Positions 1-9,140 of a DNA stretch of 64,000 nt are shown here, in pieces (within the stretch, counting starts at the first letter, position 1; each line of letters opens with the position of its first letter). The stretch lies in NCBI GenBank assembly GCA_008729055.1, contig SDUX01000008.1:1922001-1986000 (forward strand), read 5' to 3'. Both the position numbers and the translations under genes were made by a program. The stretch is from Pyropia haitanensis (taxonomy: Eukaryota > Rhodophyta > Bangiophyceae > Bangiales > Bangiaceae). The notes beneath the pieces were generated by a model. The model saw nothing but the letters and a program-made list of their open reading frames with translations. It was not told the DNA's origin and searched no databases.

Positions 1-2207
1 TGCGTGCGACCGCGCCCGGCGAGCGAGCGAGGGGGGGGCGGCGGGACGCGGGGCAGCGGCGGAGGTGACGCAGCCGCCAGATCCGCGCGTCGCTCAACGT
101 TGGGCGCACAACGTTCCAGCAGAGAGCGGTGAATTGCAATGATAGCGAAAAGTAGGTTCAAGCAAGCAAGCCAAAGTAATGGATCCGGGAATCCGGAAAC
201 AACTTGACGCGCACACGCACACACACAAAGGCAATGCTCAGGGCCTGACCAGGCGATGGCCAGACACACACACACACAGAGAACTAAAGCTTTAGTTTGG
301 CAGGCGCGCCCACATCCGACAGCAGACAGGCAACAGACGCAACACAAACAAGCAGCAACACAGAACAGAGAGCAACGTCAGACGGTCCGGGCGCCCGTAG
401 GGCAACCCAGTTCATCACCAATGGGTCCACGGGCGGAAAGCAGGGCCCGAGGCACTCGTCGCAAACAAGCAAGTCACGGCACGGACGTGGTCAGGGGCCT
501 TGTCTCGCGGCCCGAGCTGCTCCCGCCCGCGCGCCACGCCGCCCCATCCCCCGCACGGGCGCCCGAGGGTGTGTCGTGGTGTGGTCGTCACCTGGCCGAG
601 CACGTCCACGCTCGCCCCCCCCCCCCCCCCCCCCCGCGCCGTCTCAACACCGTTCCCGATGCGTCCACGTCCTCTTGCCGCCACCTCCCCCCCCCCCCCC
701 CCCCCACCGCCACAACCACCTCAGCTCACCCCCAGCAATGTCCTGTCAATACCAAAGGAAGCAGGCCTGCCCATAGACGGGGGCGGCGGGGGGAGGCCCG
801 CCCTCCCCGCCGCCCTCCCCCTGGACACCCCAGTGGCCCACCCCCGCGGCGGTCACCGCCGGGGCGGCGCCGACAACCGCCGGCCAGGGGCCCTCTGAGC
901 ACACGGACGGGGATCGCGACAGGGGCGGCCGCGGCGGGCCGCAGGGGGGGACCCCATCCCCGCCGCCGCCGCCGGCGCTGACGCGAGCGCCCGCGCCGGG
1001 CGGCCCGACGCCGCACGACGCGGGGGCGGCCTGCCCAAAGCCGGCAGCCCAGGTGGACGACCGGCGCATGCCCGCCGCGTCTGCCCGGAGGGCGTGGGCG
1101 GTGGCCGACCGGGGGATGCCCGCCGCCGCCGCCGGCTGGGCGTGCGCGCCGACGCGGCCACGGCCGCCGTCGCCGCCACGGCCACGGATGCGGTCGACGC
1201 CGCCGCCGCCGCCGCCGCCGTCACCGCCGCCGCCGCCGCCGCGGTCGACGCCGCCGCCGCGGTCGACGCCGCCGCCGTCGACGGCGACCGCGTCGACGCG
1301 GCCGCGAAAGACCTGGACGGTCAAGCTGACGGTGACGCCCTCGGCCGCGCCGAGGGAGGCGTCCACGCTCGGCGGCACGCCGGGCAGACGCAGCGCCGCG
1401 TCCACTAGGGCGGTCATTGCCGCGGCGGCGGCGGCGGCGCCGTCGGCGGGGCCGGGGGGGGGGACGCCGGCAGCGGCGGGCCCGCCGTGGCCATGCCTCG
1501 CGGCGGCCAGGCGGTTGGCGCGGCTGCCGGGGTCGGGCTGGGCGCCGGGGGCAACGGGGGGGGGAGGGGGGTAGGTGGAACCCAACGTGGTGGCGGCAGG
1601 GATGACTGAGATGGGTGGGCGGGGAGGGGGAGGGGGGGGGAGGGAAGGCAGTCGATTCCTCGTGGAAGGACGGGGTGGGGGGGGGGAAGCCGACGCCGCG
1701 ACCTCGACGCTGCGCGGACCGCGGGTGCGGGGCGGTGCGCTGCCGCTCAGGGCCGCCGCGGCACATAAACACTGGGCGAGGCCCACCGCCGGTCGGGTTA
1801 CCGCCGCGCCCCCCCCCCCTTCTTGTGAACGCCCCCCCCCCCCTCTTCTTGTCCGTCTCGCCGGGGGCCGTCGGCGCGTCGAGGACAGCGCGTCCCGGCG
1901 TGGCGGGGTGGTGGGAGCGCCATCCCGAGCCTCGCACCAGCCCCCAGTCGAGGCCCCGCGGCTCGCGCGCGTATTGTAAGGCGCGGAACGCGGTGTGCGT
2001 GCCACAGCGGCCCCGGCGGGGCGTCGACGCGGCGCCGGCGCGGCCGGCGCAGCGCGGGAGCGTGTGGGAGCGCGCGCCCGGCCGCGGCGCGCGGGCGTTG
2101 CCCAGAACCGACTGGGTCTGTGTGTGGAGACCCCGTCATGGTCACGCGGACTGCCGCCCAATGACGCAGCAGGTGGGTCCGATGCGGCGGCACGAGCCCG
2201 TCTCGTG

Positions 2208-2260
2208 CCCGCTGATTGGCCAACACGAAGACCGCGGCTTCGTCAAAGCCAATCAGCGGG
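2208..2260. repeat. 13-bp perfect inverted repeat containing CCAAT boxes
   Basis: CCCGCTGATTGGC at 2208-2220 is repeated in inverse as GCCAATCAGCGGG at 2248-2260, separated by 27 bases. Each arm holds a CCAAT or ATTGG pentamer, so it may be a paired CCAAT-box regulatory site. No gene start is nearby to confirm this. Confidence 0.55.
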
Positions 2261-2460
2261 CGGTCAGGGGCAAGGTTTTTGCGCTGGAAGTGGCGCCGCG
2301 TGACCGTTCTCGTGACGGAGACCGACGGCCAGTGGCCGCGTGAGTGCCCGCTCGTTGGCGGCGCGGGTGCGGATCTGGCCGCCGGTTGGTGCGAGCGGTG
2401 GCGGCGGGACGGGCGCGGCGCAGGCGGAGATGGTGTTGCGGGATGGGGCGTGGGGGCGCC

Positions 2461-2550
2461 CACCAACGGCCTACAGGCAAAGGTGCCATCCATGATGGAC
2501 AGGGCCACCAACGGCCTGCGGTCAAAGGGGCCATCCATGATGGACAGGGC
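2461..2550. repeat. Tandem duplication, 45-bp unit x2
   Basis: Two adjacent 45-bp copies (2461-2505 and 2506-2550) each begin CACCAACGGCCT and end ATGATGGACAGGGC, differing at a few positions in the middle. No coding role seen. Confidence 0.85.
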
Positions 2551-2807
2551 CACCCGCCGCCAATGGTGGCGGTCGAGGGCGCGCGGGACGCCGGCGGCAC
2601 ACTCGCCGCCCTACACTGCCCCCAGCTTCCCCAGGCCGGCGTTGCCCCGGCAGACGCCACCTTCATTGTTGGCAAGCAAGCACCGCCCATTGTCGACGGG
2701 CGCACGCTCGTCTCACCCCCCTCCGCCCTCCCCCCCCCCCCCCCCCCCCCCCCCCCCTTCGCGGTTGGACACCCCCACACCATGGACGCCGCACCGCCGC
2801 GGCCGCG

Positions 2808-4979
2808 TCACACCCCACCCGCGGCCGCCCGGCGGAAGGGGATGTCCACAAAGTCCCCCCGCCCGTCCCCCCCCGCGGTGACGGTCAGCGCCCAGGGGGC
2901 GTCCCCCCCCCCCCCCCGCGCAAAGCGGGCGGTGGCGGACACGGCGGCGCGGAGGCCGAGCGTCGGTGCCAGCGGCGACAGCCGCCGGCTGGTGTAGGCG
3001 CGCCGCCAGCCGCCGCCACCATCGACGCCGCAGGGGAGGAGCGTCGACGCGACGACGCCGCCCTCTTGGCCGCGGACGCTGACGCCGAGGCCGCCGCCGC
3101 GGGGGGTGAGCGTCCACGTGGCGCCGAGCTCGGCAGACGCCCACGTGCCCGCCGCCGCGGCGAGCTCCGCCGGCGGCACCTGCAGCGCGGGCGGCCGGCG
3201 GGCGGTGCCGTTGAGGGACGGCCCGCCCACGGGGGCGAGGCGGAACCGCACCGCCGCGGTCGGCTGGCCGCCCGCGCGGGACACGTCGAGCACCACGCCG
3301 GCGGGCACGCCCACGGGGGAGCCGACAAAGCGCGTTGCCGACGCGGCGGTCAGGTGCGTGAGGGTCTCGGCGCCAAAGTCGGCCAGCAGCCGACACGCTG
3401 GCGACGGGCCCCCGTCGCCCCCGCCGCCCGCGGCCGCCGCTGGCAGGCCGGGCAGGGACACCCGCGGCCGCCGTGACGGCGCCGCACAGTCCACCTGCAG
3501 CTCAAAAACCGTCTCGTCCCGCCCAGGCGCGCCCTCCACGGCCAGCACCCACACGCCGGCGAGCGCGTCGAGGGCGGCGCGCGGCAGCGCGACGGGCGAC
3601 GGCGGCATCGTTGCCGCGGGCGGCGGCGGCGGGGACGGGGACGGCGGCGGCGGCGACGCTGGCAGCGGCGCGAGGACGTTGGGCGCCGCCGCCGCCGCCG
3701 CGTCGACGGCGGCCCGCAGCAGGATGCCCTCGTGGATCTGCGCGGCCGTTGCCTGGATGGCCACCGCCACCCCCGCGGCGGGCACCTGCAGCAGCGTCGA
3801 CTGGTAGCCGCCGCGCGAGCCGCCGTGCCACCAGGCTGGCACTCTGGCGTTGGCGTCGCTCCCCGCCGCAAGTAGCCGCAGCGGAAACAGGCCCGCCGCG
3901 TAGCCGGTGCGGAGTACCGTATAGTCGGGCGGCCCCGCGCTGCCATTGGCAAACCGCAGCTCGTAGGGCGTGCGCATGGCGGTGACGAGGCGCTGGCCGC
4001 CGCCGAGGGTGTTGTTCTCCATGTTGGCCGACCACCGCAGCAGGTCCACGGGCGTCGACAGGATCCCTCCCGGGCCAACCGCCGGGGCCCACCGTGAGGC
4101 AAAGCTGCGGATGACCTCGGGGGCGGCGCCGGGCGTCACCGGCAGGCTCACGTTGACGGCCACGCTCGGCGCCAGCCCCGGATACAGCCGGGCGGCCGCG
4201 TCGTAGACGGACGTGGCGTTCATGCGCAGCGGCCGCGTGACGACCGCCGCCAGCAGTTCCGCGTACGACACGCCCGTGACGGCCTCGAGGACCTCGGCCA
4301 GCAGCAGGCTGTTGGTGTTGGAGTACTCCCACGCGCTGCCCGGGTGGAAGCGCAGGCGCGTCTGGCGCGCCACCGCCGCCAGCGCGCGGGCGCGCGGGAA
4401 GGGCCCGTCGAGGGCGTCGCCGCCCATGTAGAGCACGTAAAAGTAGTCGCGCAGGCCGCTCACCTGGTGCACCAGGTGCCGCAGCGTGACCGTCGCGTCC
4501 CAGCGGGGGAGCCACGGCAGGTACCGGCGGACGTCCTCGTCCAGGTCCACGTCGCCCCGGTCGGCCAGCCAATAAACGAGAAAGGCGGTAAACTGCTTGG
4601 AGACGGACCCCACGTCGGTGACCGTCGACGCCGTCATGGGCACCCCGTGCTCGACGACCGCCACCCCGAGGGCGCCCGCCGCGGCCACCCGCCCGCCCAC
4701 GCTGACCGCGTACGTGGCGCCCGCGCCCGTGGCGGTGACCGCCGGCTGCAGCGCCGCGCGCAGGCCGTCCTCAACAGCCGCTGCCGACAGCGCCGCGGGG
4801 GGCGGGGTGCCGCCGTCGCCGCTGCCGCCAGCCGCGCCGGGGACGGCGGCGGCGCGGTGCGTCACGGACGACACGGCATCCGCCCATCCCACATCGGGGA
4901 TGTCCACCGCAACCGCAGCGCTTGCTACAACGGCGGCGGCGGCGGCCGCCGCGATGGCGGCCGCTGCGGCCAACCGCAT
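2808..4979 (-). CDS. Secreted serine beta-lactamase-like hydrolase
   Basis: 723 residues. The chosen ATG (4979) opens a hydrophobic, Ala-rich stretch (residues 1-24) that reads as a signal peptide; an upstream in-frame start would only add a charged leader. The class C beta-lactamase/PBP fold is shown by GSVSKQF (nucleophile Ser125, Lys128), the YSN motif at 219-221 (EYSNTNS context) and a WWHGGSRGGY segment matching the third (K/H)xG box. Family members are serine peptidases, esterases or D-aminoacyl hydrolases; in eukaryotes most are not antibiotic-degrading. After a Pro-rich linker near residue 450 lies a C-terminal region of about 250 residues that looks beta-rich and may be the lipocalin-like domain often found after this fold. 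Substrate unknown. Probably secretory or extracellular. Intact, with no intron needed. Confidence 0.85.
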   Translation of the reverse strand: MRLAAAAAIAAAAAAAVVASAAVAVDIPDVGWADAVSSVTHRAAAVPGAAGGSGDGGTPPPAALSAAAVEDGLRAALQPAVTATGAGATYAVSVGGRVAAAGALGVAVVEHGVPMTASTVTDVGSVSKQFTAFLVYWLADRGDVDLDEDVRRYLPWLPRWDATVTLRHLVHQVSGLRDYFYVLYMGGDALDGPFPRARALAAVARQTRLRFHPGSAWEYSNTNSLLLAEVLEAVTGVSYAELLAAVVTRPLRMNATSVYDAAARLYPGLAPSVAVNVSLPVTPGAAPEVIRSFASRWAPAVGPGGILSTPVDLLRWSANMENNTLGGGQRLVTAMRTPYELRFANGSAGPPDYTVLRTGYAAGLFPLRLLAAGSDANARVPAWWHGGSRGGYQSTLLQVPAAGVAVAIQATAAQIHEGILLRAAVDAAAAAAPNVLAPLPASPPPPSPSPPPPPAATMPPSPVALPRAALDALAGVWVLAVEGAPGRDETVFELQVDCAAPSRRPRVSLPGLPAAAAGGGGDGGPSPACRLLADFGAETLTHLTAASATRFVGSPVGVPAGVVLDVSRAGGQPTAAVRFRLAPVGGPSLNGTARRPPALQVPPAELAAAAGTWASAELGATWTLTPRGGGLGVSVRGQEGGVVASTLLPCGVDGGGGWRRAYTSRRLSPLAPTLGLRAAVSATARFARGGGGDAPWALTVTAGGDGRGDFVDIPFRRAAAGGV

Positions 4980-5054
4980 GGCCAGAGAGGGGCCCACGTG
5001 CGGAGACGGGTGTGGCGGGCTTGCCCACACGCGACGGCCTCGGCGGGTGACCAA

Positions 5055-5582
5055 AGCCAGGTACAGTGCCCGCCGGCAGAGGGACGAGCGTCAGAGGTGC
5101 GAGCGAGCAAACGCCGGTGTCGGGCGGTGCCGCGGTCGACCCCCGAGCGGCAGCCTCTTTATGGCGGGCGCGCCGCCGCCGACGCCCGCCCCCGCCAGCC
5201 CCCGCGCGCCGCGGTGTCACCCCGCGCGGGCGCGGGCCAGCGGCCGGGGACGTTTTGTCCAGTGCGCGGAGCAGGACGCGGCTATGGGCGGCGCGTCCTC
5301 CCCTGGCGACCGCCCCGGCGGGCACCGACGCGGGGCGGGCGATGGGCAGCCGCCCAATCCGAGCGCGCCCATCCCTTGACGAGGTGGGAAGCTGATGGCC
5401 GCGGGCCCCGCGCGGGGGACATACCGTTCCGAGGTCCCACAACACATACCAGTAGAGGCGGGGCCCAGCGCGGGCAGTCTCGCGGTGAGCCCGCCGTCTG
5501 TAGCCTACAGCAATGGACCCGTGCGCCCCGCCCAATGCTGCTGGCACCCCGTGTCGTCCCCTCCATCTAAGGATGGCACTTA
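5055..5582. other. Upstream region of the beta-lactamase-like gene
   Basis: GC-rich, with no supported gene. It holds the presumed promoter and 5' leader of the minus-strand hydrolase that starts at 4979. Composition drops towards AT at about 5,560, where the TTAACGA-flanked element begins. Confidence 0.4.
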
Positions 5583-6322
5583 CCGATCGTTAAGAAAAAC
5601 CTTACCGAGTTAACGATCGTTTAACGACTTTAACGATGTCGTTTAACGACTTGAACGACCCACCATACCGACGTATTTGTTAACTACTTACATTGTACTC
5701 CGAAAACGAGTTTGTCACTTGCAGTCCCTCACCCCAACTCTACTGGGTGCGCAGCTCCCGCGAGTTTGCTGATAGAACGGACACTTCCGCGGGTGGGGGA
5801 CCATCTTGTCTCTGCGGCCGTGCACCGGCGCGGCGGGCGGTACAACCGGCAGCTTGGAGAGGGCGGCCCCGTCCCCATCGCACGCCTCCGCGTCCCGCAG
5901 GTACTGTTGGTGGGCTGCCTCGCAGGCGCGGCAGAAGGCAACTCAATAGTTGGTCGCCTTTCCATCGCCGTCCAGCACGTGGTCGCTAGTTTTGCGTAAG
6001 GCAGCCCACAGGTCCATGTAGCTGCTCAGAGGCGCCCGGAAGCGACGACAAGGAAGAGTAGTGGTGCAGCCTGCGCCGGTGGCCTCGTTGGTCGCAGGAG
6101 CGCGCGGAGGGCAGCCGCGCGAAGTCAGCAATCCGGACCCTCAAGTCTTGGACTGAGCGCGCATGTGGCACCGTCCTCCAGAATTGCACTGCCCGATATG
6201 TAAAAACACAGGCGCCGGGAATTAACGACTTTAACGAGTTTTCGTCCCTGGACTTTAACGATTTAACGATCGTTATAACGATCGTTTAACGACTTTCGTT
6301 TAACGACTTTTCTTAACGACTG
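5583..6322. mobile_element. Degenerate DNA-transposon remnant with TTAACGA subterminal repeats
   Basis: Two clusters of the motif TTAACGA/TTTAACGACTT, including palindromic ACGATCGT, lie at about 5583-5659 and 6221-6322. They frame an AT-richer block unlike its GC-rich surroundings. The enclosed minus strand carries a broken zinc-finger coding sequence. Repeated subterminal motifs plus a DNA-binding zinc finger are typical of hAT- or MULE-type DNA transposons. Terminal inverted repeats and a target-site duplication could not be fixed, so the exact ends are uncertain. Confidence 0.5.
5715..6131 (-). pseudogene. Broken transposon-type CCHC/BED-like zinc-finger fragment
   Basis: On the minus strand one frame reads SYMDLWAALRKTSDHVLDGD, then an in-frame TGA at 5945-5943, then continues in the same frame with FCRACEAAHQQYLRDAEACD, further downstream VPHPRKCPFYQQ, and ends at TGA 5717-5715. 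The spaced Cys-x2-Cys and His-x3-Cys pairs resemble the BED-type finger at the N terminus of hAT transposases, although the loop between the pairs is long. The internal stop and the lack of a catalytic domain make this a remnant. Family assignment is inference. Confidence 0.45.
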
Positions 6323-6330
6323 ACAACCTT

Positions 6331-8674
6331 ACTCCATCTGCCGCCGTTCGTCCCATCGTCTCCTTTGTGGATCAACATTCCCCAGCCTGTAGGATAGGGT
6401 ACGATCTGACCCGTACACACCTCACAGCTGAATCATCAATCCACACAAGGACACGTGCGTGACACGTGCCCAGCCGAGAAAAAACACCACAACCCAGAGA
6501 CGAGGGGCGACCCCGGGTGTGGGCCGGGTGCAGCCGTGGGCGGCGACAAGAGCGTCGACGGCGACAATGACGACGCCGACGATGCCGACGGAGAAGGTGG
6601 GAGCGGCGACGGGGGGTGGGGGGGGAGGGGGGAGGACTGGCGGCTTGCTCGGGTTGGAGATGTCGGGTCGGCGGTGGCGCCGCGGTTGATGCTTGGGCGG
6701 GGTCGAGCTGGTGGCGGTGCAGGCGACGACGGCGGCGACGGCGACGGCGGCGACGGTGGCGATGGCGGCGACGGTGGCGGCGACGACGACGGCAGCGGCG
6801 ACGGCGACGGTCGGTGGCCGCGGTGGGCGACCACCACAGACCGCTGGCGGCGGCCATCCCGCCCCTCGCTGGCGCGAATGGCGCGCCCTGTTCTTGTCGG
6901 CGGCGGCGGACGCATTGGCGGCGGCGGCGGGGCAACGGCGGCGGCGGCGGGGCAACGGCGGCGGCGTCTGCTCTCTCCTCCCTCTCAATTTTCGCCGGGC
7001 CGCCCCCCGCCGGTGGAGTGGGGGCAGATGGGGCGGGCGGCCGTTGCGGGCGGTGGTGGTGCTGATGGTGGCGGCGCCAGCCAACGTGGCGGCGGTGGCC
7101 GGGGGAGAGGAGGGGGCGGGTGCCCGCTCGCCCGGGGGGCCGAGGCGCCGGCACTGATGGCGCCGGCACCGACGGTACCAGCACCGGCGTCGACGTCAGC
7201 AGCGCTCGCTGCTGCCGTCGGTCGACGTGAGCTGGCACGGCCGGCTCCGCCGTCGCGGCCGCCGCGGCGGCGGTGGATGCAACGGTGGTGTGGGTGGCGC
7301 GCTCCGGCGGCACCGCCGCCGGTGGCCTCGTCTGGCGCCCTCACTTCCACTCCTACTTCGCCGCCCGAGGCGGTCGGTTGCGCGACGTGGGCTTTGGCGT
7401 CTGCTTTCTCACGTCCGCCGCGGAACTGTCTGTGGTGGGAGGGGGAGGATGGTGGGGGGGGGGGGGTGGGGAGGGGGAGCTCACCGCGCTCGTGCGGGAG
7501 GCGGTGTGGGAGGGGTGGGCGTCTTTGGTAGATATCGTGGGGGACATGGCGACGGTTGCTCTTGCTGGTGGGGGCGGGGCGGCAGCTGGGTAGCGTGGGG
7601 CTCGTGGCGGGGGCAATGCGACGCCTTGGCGTCGGTGGTGGGGCTTCTGGCTGCGGGGCGGCGCGGCTCGCGAGCGTTGGGGCTGGCTAGCTGCTGGCTG
7701 GGGCAGTGCGGCTGCTGGTGGGGGCTGCTGCTTGGGTTGCTGCGGCGGTGCTTCTGCTGGTGAGGGGGCGTAGCAGCTACCTGTAGGTGGGCGGCCGCTG
7801 CTGGGCGCGGGGCGACGCGGCCGCCGGGGGGAGTCGGCGGGTAGGCGGCCAGCGGACAGGTGCGGTCTCTGGTTGGGGACAGGGGGGCTGCCGGCGCGAT
7901 GCTGCTGCGGCGCGCTGGCGGGGGGGCCGGAGCAGCGGCTGGCGCGTGTCTGGCGGGAGCGAGCCTGCTGCTGGCGGTGGCACGGATCGTCTGCTGGGAG
8001 GCGTTGGTGGCTTTTGGCGGGGTGGGGCCTCTACCAGCGGAGGCGCTTGCACGCGGGCGTGCGGGTCGGCTGCTGTCGGGGGTGGTTGCCGGCAGGGGGA
8101 CACGGCGGCTGCTGGTGCGGCCGGGACCGCGGCTGGTGCGGGAGGCGGGCGCTGGCAGATGGCGGCGGATGCTTTGGGGGAGGCGCGGACTGGTTGCGGT
8201 TGCCTGACTGCTGGTGGGCGGGAGGCGCACCCGCAGGGGGCGTGGGGGGCTGGCGCTCGCGGAGACTGTGCGGGGCTGGCGCTGGCGGGCAGCGTACGGG
8301 GCGGCTCGTATGTCTCCGACGCCCGCCGTGCGCGCCACCCCGTTGCAAGCAGTCGTCCCCCATCCGCCGACGCGCCCCCGCCACGAAGCGGGCCGACCCC
8401 ACTGCGGGCCGCCCCGCGGCCACCCTCCAAAGGCCACGCTGCCGCCCGTCAGCAGCCGCGCCGCCCCCTTGCCACGAGCCGCGCGTCCTCCCCTCAGGAG
8501 CGGCGCCGCGGCCCCCCCGCCGGCAGCGGCGCCGCCGGCCCCTCCCATGCGGCCGCGCCGCCCGCCCCGCAGCGGCCGCCGCCCCCTGGCGCGACTGGCA
8601 GCACGCCCCCCCCGCGCCGGCGCGCCGAAGCAGTCGGGGGGCAGGTCGGGGTAAGAAACAAGCTACGGCTACAT
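6331..8674. other. GC-rich low-complexity stretch without a supported gene
   Basis: Frames several hundred codons long are open on both strands but consist of Arg, Gly, Pro, Ala and His repeats with no domain. A GGCGAC microsatellite runs at about 6,720-6,800 and CGG repeats at about 6,900-6,965. From 7,350 to 8,650 the sequence is less repetitive, but no frame looks like a known protein. Confidence 0.45.
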
Positions 8675-8768
8675 AGCTAGGGTGTTTTCGCGAACGCGCT
8701 TTCCAGAAAAAGTGTGCAGAAAGCAATCCCAACGGCTAGCTAGTAGGGTATTTTCGCGAATGTGCTTT
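8675..8768. promoter_or_regulatory. Duplicated TTTTCGCGAA motif upstream of the FAM185A-like gene
   Basis: Two related 29-32-base copies begin AGCTAG at 8675 and 8737. Each contains TTTTCGCGAA (palindromic core TTCGCGAA) followed by GCGCTTTC or GTGCTTTC. They lie about 400 bases before the chosen ATG at 9141 and may be promoter elements; the core recalls E2F-type sites. Function is inference. Confidence 0.4.
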
Positions 8769-9140
8769 CAGTTTGTGGAAACAGGGACACCGAGCGTGGC
8801 GTGCTGGCGGACGGGGTGTGCCACCTTCGGGCGTTCGTCTGCTTCGGGCTGTTGGCCCAGTGTGGGCCCGTGCGGCTCAAAAAACGTGAGCCCGGTCGCT
8901 GTCCTCGCTGCATCGCGTCCGCCCCCTCTCCGCGTGACGGCGCGTCTCCTCCCCGCGGCGGCGCGCCAAGCCCCACCCCGCCGCTGCCCGCGCTGTGCTC
9001 GCCCCTCTGCTGCCACACTGCTGGACGGCCCCCCCGCTGTCTGCCGCTGCCGGTTTGCCACCCGCCAGCCCGCCCGTCCGACACGCGGGCGCTTCCCGCG
9101 CTCCCCAAGGTTGTGTGCCCGTGCGCCTGCCGTCGGGAGC

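Larger units (their letters stand above)
1..2807. other. GC-rich stretch without a supported gene
   Basis: No reading frame here shows a recognisable domain. Long frames are open on both strands because GC-rich triplet repeats lack stop codons; the residue mix (Arg/Pro/Gly/Ala runs) is what codon-shifted GC repeats give. Visible content: CA repeats near 205-280, C homopolymers near 617-635 and 688-706, a GCC/GTCGAC-rich microsatellite at about 1190-1290, and unique sequence with CCAAT motifs near 2200-2260. The last few hundred bases lie beyond the 3' end of the minus-strand hydrolase gene. Confidence 0.5.

Noticed and set aside
746..2161. Long minus-strand open frame (about 470 codons)
   Set aside because: Composed of Arg/Pro/Ala/Gly runs from GC triplet repeats, overlaps equally long frames on the other strand, and shows no domain.
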